49,608 bases of DNA from Frankia sp. R82. Lineage in GTDB: Bacteria > Actinomycetota > Actinomycetes > Frankiales > Frankiaceae. The notes beneath the pieces were generated by a model. That model did no database searches. It was given only the letters and a program-made list of their open reading frames with translations, and had not been told where the DNA came from. Within the stretch, counting starts at the first letter, position 1. The number at the start of each line of letters is the position of its first letter. Location: the NCBI RefSeq assembly GCF_023716925.1, contig NZ_JAMQQG010000023.1, forward strand, positions 1 through 49,608. The letters run 5' to 3'. Made by a program: the position numbers and the translations under genes. Positions 15,701 to 25,180 of the stretch are shown here, in pieces.

Positions 15701-16851
15701 TCGATCCGCAGCCCGTCGTCGGCCAGCCGCAGCCGGCAGTCCACCCGGGTGGGCTCGGCCGCGGACTCCGGGACGCAGACGACGACGGTGACCCCGCACC
15801 CGGGCGGCAGGGCGAGCAGGTCGCCCATGGCCTCGGGCGCTGGCGTCCGGCCGAGGTCGACCACCATGACCAGATGTGGGCCGCCGCCGTCCGGGTGGCG
15901 TCGGGCGCCGCCGCCGGACGCGTGCGGTGTCGCCGGCGCTCGGGCCGCTGTGCGTCGTACCGTGAGCTCGCTACCCACCAGGGCGGCGAGCCCGGGCAGA
16001 TCGGAGCACACCAGCCGCACCGGTCCGTCCGCCGCGAGCGCCTCGGGATGCTCGATGTGGGGCAGCCACTTCACCCACTCCCACCACTTGGCCGACTCCG
16101 GGGTACGACAGACGGCCAGCCGCAGGTCGTCGGGGGCGTGGAAGGTGACGAGCTGCGCGAGCAGGGCGCGCACCACGCCACGGCAACGTTGGGCGGGGCC
16201 GACCACCGCGAGCGTCGCGATCTCGTCCAACCGGACGGTCAGCGGTAGCGCGGGCAGAACCGCGAAGGCACTGGTCAGTCCGGCGAGCGCCGCCTCGCAG
16301 ACAGGATCGCGGCGATCCATGGAATGGCCGGCGCTGGCTGACGCGGGCAGGCAGTCGAACGGGCGGGCCCCGACGCCCACCCGGGCCTGCAGGAAATCCG
16401 GCGAATCCGAACGGCGTTCCCAGCATCGGGCCGGGTTGCCGGCGGCGGACCACAGCGCCAGGGGATCCGGATGAGCCCACTGCTCGGCGTCACGCCGCCA
16501 CGCGGCGGCGATGGACAGTCGTTCGCGGGCGACCGCGAGGGCGGCGAGATAGTGCCGACGCTGCTCGCCGAAGGTGTTGCGCCCGGCAGAGCGCTGCTGA
16601 AAGTACATCCCCACGCCCATGCCGACGGAGGCGAACATGAACACGACGCTGACCAGGATGTAGCGTGGCCGCGGATTGGCCAGGCTGAAAGCAAGCATCC
16701 CGATGCCGCCGAGGAGAGGGAACAGACAGGCAAGCATCCCGGCGGTGCGCGTTGCCGTCGGGGGTGGCGGCTGCGGGAGCTGGATGGGCTCCTCGTCCGG
16801 AGGAGCCGGAAAATCGACCCGCTGCGGACGCGTGAGGACAAGCGTGCCCAT
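12739..16851 (-). CDS. eccC: Type VII secretion ATPase EccC (three FtsK/SpoIIIE domains)
   Basis: The motor of the ESX system, which recognises substrate C-termini and powers export at the inner membrane. 1370 residues. ATG 16851 is preferred over upstream in-frame codons because of a GAGGT site and because MGTLVLTRPQRV is a typical EccC start. Two TM helices lie at ~38-80 (ACLFPLLGGIGMLAFSLA; YILVSVVFMFASVG). Three ATPase domains follow with Walker A motifs GATGSGKSE (~492), GGPQSGKST (~870) and GDGGSGKTT (~1169). Walker B-like LFVVVDEFGELL is clear in the first domain. It is transcribed against eccB and the esx genes and divergently from eccD, which is unusual for ESX loci. EccCa and EccCb are fused. 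Confidence 0.93.
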   Translation of the reverse strand: MGTLVLTRPQRVDFPAPPDEEPIQLPQPPPPTATRTAGMLACLFPLLGGIGMLAFSLANPRPRYILVSVVFMFASVGMGVGMYFQQRSAGRNTFGEQRRHYLAALAVARERLSIAAAWRRDAEQWAHPDPLALWSAAGNPARCWERRSDSPDFLQARVGVGARPFDCLPASASAGHSMDRRDPVCEAALAGLTSAFAVLPALPLTVRLDEIATLAVVGPAQRCRGVVRALLAQLVTFHAPDDLRLAVCRTPESAKWWEWVKWLPHIEHPEALAADGPVRLVCSDLPGLAALVGSELTVRRTAARAPATPHASGGGARRHPDGGGPHLVMVVDLGRTPAPEAMGDLLALPPGCGVTVVVCVPESAAEPTRVDCRLRLADDGLRIETGGGELLDEGVADLVTVTDAEALARTLAPYRLSAQPSGRTLAGRFTLTELLDVPDPAQLDVRQGWRPRPEADRLRAPIGLAAGGETVSLDLKDWSVGGMGSHGLLVGATGSGKSELLRTLVVGLAARHAPDELAFVLVDFKGGATFSRLGRLPHVAGAITNLEQDPTLADRMLTALDGELDRRQRVLKAAGELDSADEYRRLRATRNDGEPLPSLFVVVDEFGELLVAKPEFVDLFGRIGRLGRSLGVHLLLASQRLEEGRLRGLENHLNYRIALRTFSEQDSRSAIGVPDAYRLPGTLPGSAYLKVGPVLSEPFRTARVSSTYRGPEPVAATPHPVVTRFVAIAAGPATDPGAAATSGDADRAHPSGQDGQLGREAVTVMGSFGFDDDPSRQSVADVVVDRLRAAAPPVRQVWLPPLGTAVPLSTVVPPSTIVPPSTVVPLDAAGRQPVGLATAIGLVDRPAEQHQEPLVVDLAGGAGNVAVVGGPQSGKSTLLRTLVCALARAYGPRDVQFYCVDSGGGLLAPLAGLPQVGTVAGRGDPERVRRVVAEMHALMAFRQESFPATGVDSIAVFRARRRAKAPAEHPDDEFGDAFLVIDNWAAFALDHEDLVPSVQRIATGGLNVGVHLVISANRWLDMRPSLRDAMGTRFELRLGTPSDSEIDRRQAARIPTDVPGRGLTTDKYHFQVALPRVDGRPTTDGLAEALDALVKAERVRWPVGGARPVRVLPTSLRRSDLPVPRTPEGADATSGAGGVPIAVAETDLGTVRLDLTGRDPHFLILGDGGSGKTTFLRSWLTGFQQTCPATSAKILVVDYRRSLLGAVHGEHLLEYAGSAPATVEYVGQVAAVLESRIPGPDVTPEQMADRSWWTGSDVYVVVDDYDVVASSAGSPLAPLLPYLPLASDVGLHMVLSRRVGGMARTGFEPVIAMLRDLATPGLILSGDPGEGPVLGPVRATHQPPGRGLMVRRGTRPVLVQTAWDPPDTGR
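14376..14429. repeat. Three 18-bp tandem units inside eccC
   Basis: In-frame repeats encode (S/P)ST(V/I)VP units in the linker between ATPase domains 1 and 2. Copy-number change here would leave the frame intact. Confidence 0.8.
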
Positions 16852-17063
16852 CAATGTTACCTCTTCCCCGATTCCCCCGCGTGCGGCCTCCAGCACCCGG
16901 GCCGGCCACATCCGGGGCTCACTTACCCGGGACCGACCCAACCGTATCCTTGGACCAAGGCTCCGTTCGGCCCGCACCGCGTTCTTTGCTGCCGACGTGG
17001 AACGAGCTGGGATCGGCTCCGCGTCCGGGGAGCGTGTCGATTCGTCGCTGGAGGCTGGCGTTC

Positions 17064-18506
17064 TTGACCACCGATAAACCGTCCGCCGCGCCTTATGTTT
17101 TTTCCGGCGCAGCCGCCATGTGCCGGATCAGCGTGGTCGCCACCGGCCGCCGCATGGACGTGTCGTTGCCCGTGAACGTGCCGGTCGCGGTTCTGCTGCC
17201 GGCACTCGCCCGGCTCGCCCGGCTTCCCGTCGGCCCCGCCGGCGATTCGAGACTGACCGGCTGGGGGCTGGCGCCGCTCGGCGGCGCCCCACTGGCCAGT
17301 ACGACGACCCTCGGCCAGGCCGGCGTGCTCACCGGCGACGTTTTGGTCATGGCGCGAAACGACGTGGCGACCGCGCCACCTGTGATCACCGACCTGGTCG
17401 AGGTGGCCCAGGCGGACGTGGACGAGAGTACGGACCGGTTGGATGCCAGGACCGCAGGTCGCCTGCTGCGATGGGGAGCCAGCGGCTTCGCCCTGCTCGC
17501 GGCCCCCCTGCTCGCCGCCGGCCGGCCGGTCTCCGGCCTGGCGGTAGCCCTGTGCTGCACCACGGCTCTGGTACTGCTCGGGTCGGTCAGGTTGGTCCCG
17601 CGCGCCTCGCCGGCCCGGCTGATCTGCGCCCACCTGGGTATCGAGTACGTGGGCGTGGGGGCGGTGGGATGCGCGTCGATGGGCGCGATCGAGGTGCCGG
17701 GGCAGATCCTGGCGGGTGCGTTGGCCGTGGTGGCCGCCGCGGTGCTCAGCGTGCCGCTCGTCGGCCTCGAGCGCCCGCACCCGGCGACGGTGGCACTGGG
17801 CACCGCCGCGTTGGCGACGGCGGTGCCCGCGGCCGTCGTCATCGCGGCTCACGTACGCACCGCGTCGGGCACGGCGGCCACGCTGGCCGCCGCGGTGTTC
17901 GTCCTGATAATGCTGACGGCCGTGCTTCCCGACCTGGTGCTGCGCGGGACGGGGTTCACATCCGCGCTGGTCGGCCCAGGTGCTGGCCCCGGGCATCGTG
18001 GCGGTGCCGCCCATCCCGGACCCGGGGAGGTCGCCGCGGCCCGGGAGATGCTGAGTCTCGCCCACCGGACGCTTGCGTCGCTGCTTGCCGGGATCGCGGC
18101 GGCGGTCGCCATCGGTCTCATCGCCGTCGTGGTGTGCAACCCGGGCCTGCTCGGCGAGCTGTTCGTGGCGGCGGCGTCGGTGGCTCTGCTGCTGCGCTCC
18201 CGGACCGCGCGGCTGCGCTCGGAGGTACTCCCGCTCGTGCTCGCGGCCACCGTTGGGCTGGTCGCCTTCGAGGTCACCGTGGTGTCCGGTATCGGCAACG
18301 AGGTGCTGCGCTTCGCGGTGTTCGCCGTGACCGGACTGTTCCTGCTCGGTCTGGCCCAGACCGCGACCGGCTCCGGGTATCGCTGGGACCAGGCGCTCGG
18401 GGTCACCGAGATCGTCGTGTTGGCCGCGATGGTGCCGCTGGTGCTCGGGCTGCTGGGGCTGTTCGGCACGGTCGAGGATTTCACGGCGCGGGTGGGTTCG
18501 GGCTGA
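17064..18506 (+). CDS. eccD: Type VII secretion integral membrane protein EccD
   Basis: The channel-forming subunit of the ESX core. 480 residues from TTG 17064, chosen for its GGAGG site and because the cytosolic ubiquitin-like domain (CRISVVATGRRMDVSLPVNVPV...) begins about 25 residues later. Starts further upstream are possible but have no protein-like sequence. After the ubiquitin-like domain (~20-105) come about 11 hydrophobic helices (for example FALLAAPLLAAG, VLLVLIMLTAVLP-type stretches), ending with VVLAAMVPLVLGLLGLFG. It is divergent from eccC across a 212-base gap that must hold both promoters. No mycosin or eccE gene follows. Confidence 0.9.
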   Translation: MTTDKPSAAPYVFSGAAAMCRISVVATGRRMDVSLPVNVPVAVLLPALARLARLPVGPAGDSRLTGWGLAPLGGAPLASTTTLGQAGVLTGDVLVMARNDVATAPPVITDLVEVAQADVDESTDRLDARTAGRLLRWGASGFALLAAPLLAAGRPVSGLAVALCCTTALVLLGSVRLVPRASPARLICAHLGIEYVGVGAVGCASMGAIEVPGQILAGALAVVAAAVLSVPLVGLERPHPATVALGTAALATAVPAAVVIAAHVRTASGTAATLAAAVFVLIMLTAVLPDLVLRGTGFTSALVGPGAGPGHRGGAAHPGPGEVAAAREMLSLAHRTLASLLAGIAAAVAIGLIAVVVCNPGLLGELFVAAASVALLLRSRTARLRSEVLPLVLAATVGLVAFEVTVVSGIGNEVLRFAVFAVTGLFLLGLAQTATGSGYRWDQALGVTEIVVLAAMVPLVLGLLGLFGTVEDFTARVGSG

Positions 18507-18626
18507 CGATGTTTCGGACGTCAGGTGTCCGGGCGCCTTTCCGTGGCCCGCGGGTCACACCCGGGTCCCGCGGCGGCAACCAGGGAAACTCGGCCATTGT
18601 TCGGGGCCGGTGATGGTGACCGTTGC

Positions 18627-18650
18627 GCCGGGCCGGGCCGGGCCGGGCCG
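18627..18650. repeat. GGGCC-type tandem repeat between eccD and groEL
   Basis: Four to five GCCGG units in the convergent gap 18507-18734. No clear terminator hairpin or gene was seen in the rest of the gap. Confidence 0.7.
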
Positions 18651-18734
18651 CTGGCTGGCCACGGAGTGTGGCTGTCGGCGGTCCGGCCCGATCGGGATTC
18701 GGCCAGGGGCCTGACGGGTTCTGGTGCGGTCGGC

Positions 18735-20600
<1,866 letters not shown>

Positions 20601-22187
20601 TCAGCCGATCTGGCGGTCGGAGCCGGACCAGTACCGGGCCCGCAGGGCCACCTTGTCGGGCTTGCCGACGGCGGTCAGCGGCACGGCGTCGGCGAACTCG
20701 ATGTTCTTGGGTGAGTGGTGCGGGCCCTTGCGCTCCTTGACCAGCGCCCGCAGCTCCTCGACGGTGACGTCGACGCCGGGGCGGCGCACGACGACGGCGG
20801 TGACCGCCTCGCCCCATTTCGGGTCCGGGACACCGATCACCGCGGACGCGGCGACCCCGGGATGCTCGGACAGGACGTCCTCGATCTCGCGGGGGAACAC
20901 GTTGAATCCACCGCTGACAATCATGTCCTTGCGGCGGTCGACGATCGTGTAGAAACCATCCGGGTCCTGCCGGGCGATGTCACCGGTGTGCAACCAGCCG
21001 CCCGCGAACGCCTCGGCGGTCGCCTCCGGCTTGTTCCAGTAGCCCTTCATCAGCAGCGGGCCACGGGCGCAGATCTCGCCCGGCTCACCCGGTGGGACGG
21101 GATTGCCGGCCTCGTCGAGCAGGGCGACGTGCACCCACGGCACCGGCCGCCCGCAGCTGGCCAGGCGGGCCGGACTGTCCGGGTCGTGCTCCTCCTTGCG
21201 CAGCACGAACAGGGTCTGTGGCGCCTCGGTCTGGCCGTAGAACTGGAAGAAGATCGGGCCCAGCTTTCCGATGGCCTCACGCAGCCGGGTCGGCGACATC
21301 GCCGATGCGCCGTAGAACACCGTTTCCAGGCTGGACAGGTCCGTCTCGGCGAATGCCGGGTGGTCAAGAATCGCGTAGATCATCGACGGGACGAGGAACA
21401 GCGACGTGATGCGGTACTGCTCGATCGCGGCCAGCACCGCGCCGGCATCGAACTTCGGCAGCACCACGATCGAACCGCCGCGGTGGAGCACCGGAATGAT
21501 GAAGCTGGAGCCGGCGTGGCTGAGCGGGGTGCAGACCAGATGGCGAAGCTCCGCCGGCCACTGCCACTCGGAGATGAGAATATGCGCCATCGCCGCGCTG
21601 CCCCGGTAGGTGGCCATCACGCCCTTGGGCTTGCCGGTGGTTCCACCGGTGTAGGCCAGCGCCGAGATCGACTCGGGGTCCACGGCCGGGGCGACCAGTT
21701 CGGCGGGCTCGAACGTCGCGGCCAGGGCCAGCAGGTCCTCGCCGACCTCGGACGGGCCGAACGACAGCAGCCGCTTCAGGCCGGGCACCCGGTCGCGCAG
21801 CGCGGCGGCCCGCGACGCGAAACCCGGGTCGAACACCAGGGTCTCGATCTCGGCATCCTGCAGGACGTACGCGTGGTCGTCGAGCGAGCCCAGCGGGTGC
21901 AGCGGGGTGTTGCGGGCACCGTTCATCAGATAGGCGCCGATGGCGTAGAGCACCTCGGGCCGGTTGGTGGACAGCACCGCCACGCCGCTGCCCGGGCCCA
22001 CCCCGCGCGCCGCGTACGCCTGGGTGTACTGGCTGATCCGCTCGGCGAGCTGGCCGAGGGTGAGGATTTCCTCGCCCAGGTAGATCGCGGGCAGGGCGGG
22101 GTCGCGACGCAAGGCGGCGAGCAGGAGGTCGGGGAAGTAAGAACCGCGGTAGAGGTCGGCAAGCTCTGTGTGCGGATTGTCGGTCAC
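20601..22187 (-). CDS. AMP-binding acyl-CoA synthetase (FadD family)
   Basis: Activates a carboxylic acid to its CoA thioester through an acyl-adenylate. 528 residues from GTG 22187 with an AGGAGGT site. Motifs: YTGGTTGKPKGV (phosphate-binding, ~180), FYGQTEAPQ (~310), GGWLHTGDIARQDPDGFYTIVDRRKDMIVSGG cut by the usual hinge (~395-425), and the catalytic Lys near the end in LTAVGKPDKVALR. It is the last gene of a minus-strand run with thioesterase, SnoaL-like and SDR genes, so the substrate is likely a lipid, steroid side-chain or aromatic acid. The specific acid cannot be told from sequence. Confidence 0.88.
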   Translation of the reverse strand: MTDNPHTELADLYRGSYFPDLLLAALRRDPALPAIYLGEEILTLGQLAERISQYTQAYAARGVGPGSGVAVLSTNRPEVLYAIGAYLMNGARNTPLHPLGSLDDHAYVLQDAEIETLVFDPGFASRAAALRDRVPGLKRLLSFGPSEVGEDLLALAATFEPAELVAPAVDPESISALAYTGGTTGKPKGVMATYRGSAAMAHILISEWQWPAELRHLVCTPLSHAGSSFIIPVLHRGGSIVVLPKFDAGAVLAAIEQYRITSLFLVPSMIYAILDHPAFAETDLSSLETVFYGASAMSPTRLREAIGKLGPIFFQFYGQTEAPQTLFVLRKEEHDPDSPARLASCGRPVPWVHVALLDEAGNPVPPGEPGEICARGPLLMKGYWNKPEATAEAFAGGWLHTGDIARQDPDGFYTIVDRRKDMIVSGGFNVFPREIEDVLSEHPGVAASAVIGVPDPKWGEAVTAVVVRRPGVDVTVEELRALVKERKGPHHSPKNIEFADAVPLTAVGKPDKVALRARYWSGSDRQIG

Positions 22188-22245
22188 CGGGAAACCTCCT
22201 GCTTAGTGTCGCATGGCATGCGCGGCTGGGGTTGCGAGAGCCGGT

Positions 22246-23016
22246 CTACTTGGCCGGGAGGCGCTGGGCGGCGTCGAGGCGGATGTTCTCGCCGTTGAGG
22301 TAGGGATTGCGCACGATCGCCTCGACCAGCAGCGCGAACTCCTCCGGCCGGCCCATGCGGTGCGGAAAGATGATGCTGCTGGTGAGTTTGTCCTGTAGCT
22401 CCTGGCGGGCGTTCAGCATCAGCTCGGTCCCGATCGTGCCGGGTGCGATGGCGCACACCCGGATGCCCACCGGGGCGAGGTCGCGGGCGAGCGGCAGCGT
22501 CATGCCGAGGATGCCCGCCTTCGCCGCGGCATAGGCGATCTGCCCGGCCTGTCCCTCGAGCCCCGCGAGCGAGCCGGTGTTGATCACGACACCGCGCTGG
22601 CCGTCCTCGTCGGGTTCGTTGGTGGCCATCGCGGCGGCGGCCAGGCGGGTGACGTTGAAGGTGCCGACGGTGTTGATGGCGATGATGCGCTGGAAGGTCT
22701 CCAGATCGTGCGGCGTTCCGTCCCGGCCGACCGTGCGGGTCGGCCGGTTGCCACCCCCGGCCACGTTGGCCACGATCGACAGGGTGCCGGCGGCGCGGGC
22801 CGCGTCGACGGCCGCCTGGACATCGTTCGCGTCGGTGACATCACCGGCGACGGCGGTAGCGGCCGGCCCGAGGTCGGACGCCGTGGCCTTCGCCCGTTCG
22901 GCGTCGCGATCGAAGATGACGACCGCGACGCCGAGCCCGATGAGATGGCGGGCGGTGGCGCCGCCCAGTCCGCCGGCCGCGCCGGTCACGACTGCCGATG
23001 CTCCAGTGAGATCCAC
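22246..23016 (-). CDS. Short-chain dehydrogenase/reductase, 3-hydroxyacyl-CoA dehydrogenase type II-like
   Basis: 256 residues, the standard SDR size. Rossmann motif TGAAGGLGGAT at ~10-20, Asp (IFDRDAE) after beta-2 indicating NAD(H) preference, NVAGGG, and the catalytic Ser in INTGSLAG with Tyr/Lys in IAYAAAKAG. The overall pattern, including RDLAPVGIRVCAIAPGTIGTELM and the closing NGENIRLDAAQRL, is close to 17-beta-HSD10/3-hydroxyacyl-CoA dehydrogenases. Lies 58 bases upstream of the acyl-CoA synthetase in the same direction, so an operon acting on acyl-CoA beta-oxidation is likely. Confidence 0.85.
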   Translation of the reverse strand: MDLTGASAVVTGAAGGLGGATARHLIGLGVAVVIFDRDAERAKATASDLGPAATAVAGDVTDANDVQAAVDAARAAGTLSIVANVAGGGNRPTRTVGRDGTPHDLETFQRIIAINTVGTFNVTRLAAAAMATNEPDEDGQRGVVINTGSLAGLEGQAGQIAYAAAKAGILGMTLPLARDLAPVGIRVCAIAPGTIGTELMLNARQELQDKLTSSIIFPHRMGRPEEFALLVEAIVRNPYLNGENIRLDAAQRLPAK

Positions 23017-23067
23017 GTCTTGTCGTCCCTGGTCTGTGAGGGTGAGCGGGGCGGGTGGGTGGCCAGA

Positions 23068-23610
23068 TCAGCCGTTGGGCTGGGGCGGGCCGCCGACGAG
23101 GTCGAGGCAGCGCTGCCGGTCCAGCAGGGTGGCGTCGGCCATAACGGACGTCTCGTCCGCCTGCGGGTCCAGGTAGATCGATTCCGAGGTGATCAGGGGC
23201 CCGTCGCCGGTGACGAAGAAGGCGAGCGGCCCCACGGTGCGGCGCAGGCCACCGGAGGGCACCGCGGTCAGCGTGACCAGCGAGCCGTGGCCGGCGATGG
23301 TGGTGCGATCGGCCACCAGACCGTCGAGCCGCAGCCACATGAGTGCGCCGCCGGGAGCGGCCCCGAGCCGTTGGATGCTGGCGACCAACTGGTCGCGCCC
23401 GCTGGTCAGGGTCTTCCCGCCGACCTGGGTGACGAGGGAGAAGCCGGGCGCCAACGTCGCGGCGACCCGGTCGGCGTCCCCGACGAGCTCGGCGAGCATA
23501 CGTTCACGGAAAGCAACAAGATTCTCCGCCCCTGGAGCCGTGGCCAGCTGCTCGTCGATCAGGCGGAACGCCGACAGAAGATCGCTTTCCTCGGGCTCCA
23601 CAGTGGTCAT
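23068..23610 (-). CDS. SnoaL/NTF2-like protein
   Basis: 180 residues from ATG 23610, which has a GAAAGAGG site; longer upstream frames read repetitive DNA and are not credible. The pattern (ENLVAFRERMLAELVGDADRVAATLAPGF, GRDQLVASIQRLG, then several beta strands ending with PLITSESIYLD) fits the cone-shaped NTF2 fold used by small isomerases, hydratases and ligand-binding proteins. No catalytic residues can be assigned. It sits in the lipid/CoA cluster between thioesterase and SDR genes. Confidence 0.6.
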   Translation of the reverse strand: MTTVEPEESDLLSAFRLIDEQLATAPGAENLVAFRERMLAELVGDADRVAATLAPGFSLVTQVGGKTLTSGRDQLVASIQRLGAAPGGALMWLRLDGLVADRTTIAGHGSLVTLTAVPSGGLRRTVGPLAFFVTGDGPLITSESIYLDPQADETSVMADATLLDRQRCLDLVGGPPQPNG

Positions 23611-23652
23611 CGTGCCTCTTTCGGCTCGCGCGCGCGTCTCAAATGGATACCG

Positions 23653-23710
23653 TGAGTCACCGATTCGCCGATTCGCCGATTCGTCGAGTCGCCGATTCGC
23701 TGAGTCACCG
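23653..23710. repeat. Degenerate CGATTCGC-type tandem repeat
   Basis: Several copies of CGATTCGC/CGAGTCGC, bounded by a direct repeat TGAGTCACCG at 23653-23662 and 23701-23710. Lies in the 239-base gap upstream of the SnoaL-like gene; nothing else is recognisable in that gap. Confidence 0.75.
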
Positions 23711-23849
23711 GGCTGTCGGAGACGTCCGTTCCGCAGGTGTCGAGACGAACATGCCACAGTGTGTCGCGGTAGGACAGACTTGCATTTTTGTCCGCTCCAC
23801 AGGAGCGTCCGCGGGTTCGGCGTCGGTGCTGTGAACCACGAGGGACTGG

Positions 23850-24869
23850 CTAGCCCAGGTCGGTCGAGGTCCGCTGCAGGGTGACCGTGGCCAGGGTGAG
23901 GACCAGGTCGTCGGCACCGGCGTCGACCACCGTCACCGTCACCACGCAGTGTTCGCCGGTGTCACGCAGGACCCGTCCAACCGTGCGGGCCGGCCCGGAC
24001 CGCAGCTGCGCCAGGAAGTGCATCTGCAGGTCGATCGTCACGGCTGTGGGGCACATCGCCTCGGCGGCGGCTTCGACCAGTGCGGCCTGTGCCCCGCCGA
24101 GGATCGTCCCGATGCTGTTGGTGACGTACGGGGTGCGGTGCAGCTCGAACTGCCCGGTGGCGGCGTCCAGCAGCTGTGCGCCCAGGGTGTCCTGGAGGTG
24201 GCTCGCCGACCGCTCGACGACGCCGGCGGAGCTGCGGATCTGGCCGATCCATCGGCTGGGGTCGTAGTCGTCCATCCCGGGAGCGGCGACCCGCGGGAGG
24301 CGGGCGAACGTCACCAGCGCCCGCCCAGCCCTGGTCAGGCCTTCGACGTCGGCGCCAGGCCGGCCCGCCGGGGTGGCATCGCCGAGCATCCGGTGCAGTT
24401 CGCGCAGGTCGTCCACCCCGTGTGCGTCATAGATGTCGGACTCCACGATGGCGACCTTCTTGCCCGCCCGGACGAGTCGATTGTCCACGACGACCGGGCC
24501 GTCCATGATCCGACTCGCGCCGTGCACCGAGATGTCCTGCGTGGCGGTCCAGTCCGGCCGGACGGCGATCATCGCGGGGTGCGAGGTGCTGAAGTCGACC
24601 AGGTGCAGGATGGCCGCGGTCGAGGCGAAGCCGGCCCGGGAGCGGATCGCGCCGGTCAGCGGCGCGATCGCCAGGCAGCGGCGCGCGGAGACCAGCAGAT
24701 CGCTGGACGCGAGACCAGTGGCGAAGCTGCCCGTCGGTATCCACGGCTCGTCCCCGCCTGCCCGGCCCGCTCCCGTCGCTTCGCCGACGACGGCATCGGG
24801 GGGCACCGTGGGCTCCGGGATCCGGCTGGTCACGGTGCGATCGGCGGGCAGGGAAGCCTCGGCGGGCAT
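23850..24869 (-). CDS. Tandem hotdog-fold (PaaI-like) acyl-CoA thioesterase
   Basis: 339 residues from ATG 24869 with a GGAGG site. Two hotdog units are visible: one around ~30-150 (VDFSTSHPAMIAVRPDWTATQDISVHG, then VDNRLVRAGKKVAIVESDIYD) and one at ~200-335 (FELHRTPYVTNSIGTILGGAQAALVEAAAEAM, VTIDLQMHFLAQ, GEHCVVTVTVVDAG). GTILGGAQAALVE is the PaaI-type active-site helix. The likely reaction is hydrolysis of an acyl- or aryl-CoA. First gene of the minus-strand lipid/CoA cluster, with its own promoter near 25040. Confidence 0.75.
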   Translation of the reverse strand: MPAEASLPADRTVTSRIPEPTVPPDAVVGEATGAGRAGGDEPWIPTGSFATGLASSDLLVSARRCLAIAPLTGAIRSRAGFASTAAILHLVDFSTSHPAMIAVRPDWTATQDISVHGASRIMDGPVVVDNRLVRAGKKVAIVESDIYDAHGVDDLRELHRMLGDATPAGRPGADVEGLTRAGRALVTFARLPRVAAPGMDDYDPSRWIGQIRSSAGVVERSASHLQDTLGAQLLDAATGQFELHRTPYVTNSIGTILGGAQAALVEAAAEAMCPTAVTIDLQMHFLAQLRSGPARTVGRVLRDTGEHCVVTVTVVDAGADDLVLTLATVTLQRTSTDLG

Positions 24870-25034
24870 GGTCAGACCTCCACTGCGCCACCGACGGGCG
24901 CTGGGTTGCGGGTTCACCTGACGCTACCGAGGTTCGGTGCCAGATTCCCGCGACCTGTCGTCGATGTCCCGGTGGGGCATCTCACGCGCGGTGCTCCGGC
25001 CTGCGCGCGGGCCCACCGGCAATTCCTGCTGATG

Positions 25035-25064
25035 TATATAACAGACATTTAGCCCAGATGGCAA
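25035..25064 (-). promoter_or_regulatory. Sigma-70-type promoter for the CoA/lipid cluster
   Basis: On the minus strand TTGCCA (25064-25059) is followed after 18 bases by TATATA (25040-25035). This is a rare AT-rich patch in the window and lies ~165 bases upstream of the thioesterase start. A small ATGT...ACAT dyad overlaps the -10 and might be a repressor site. The rest of the gap 24870-25180 shows nothing else. Confidence 0.45.
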
Positions 25065-25180
25065 CGCAAACGAGTCGAAGGTTGGGTCATCCACCGGAAG
25101 GCCGACATCGGTGGACGATGTTCGTCCTACTGTGGGCCACGCCACGTGGCTGTGCGGTCGCGGGCGGGGGGAGCCGGTTC

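Noticed and set aside
23653-23710. Possible CRISPR array
   Set aside because: Units are 8 bases, degenerate and without spacers; no cas genes.
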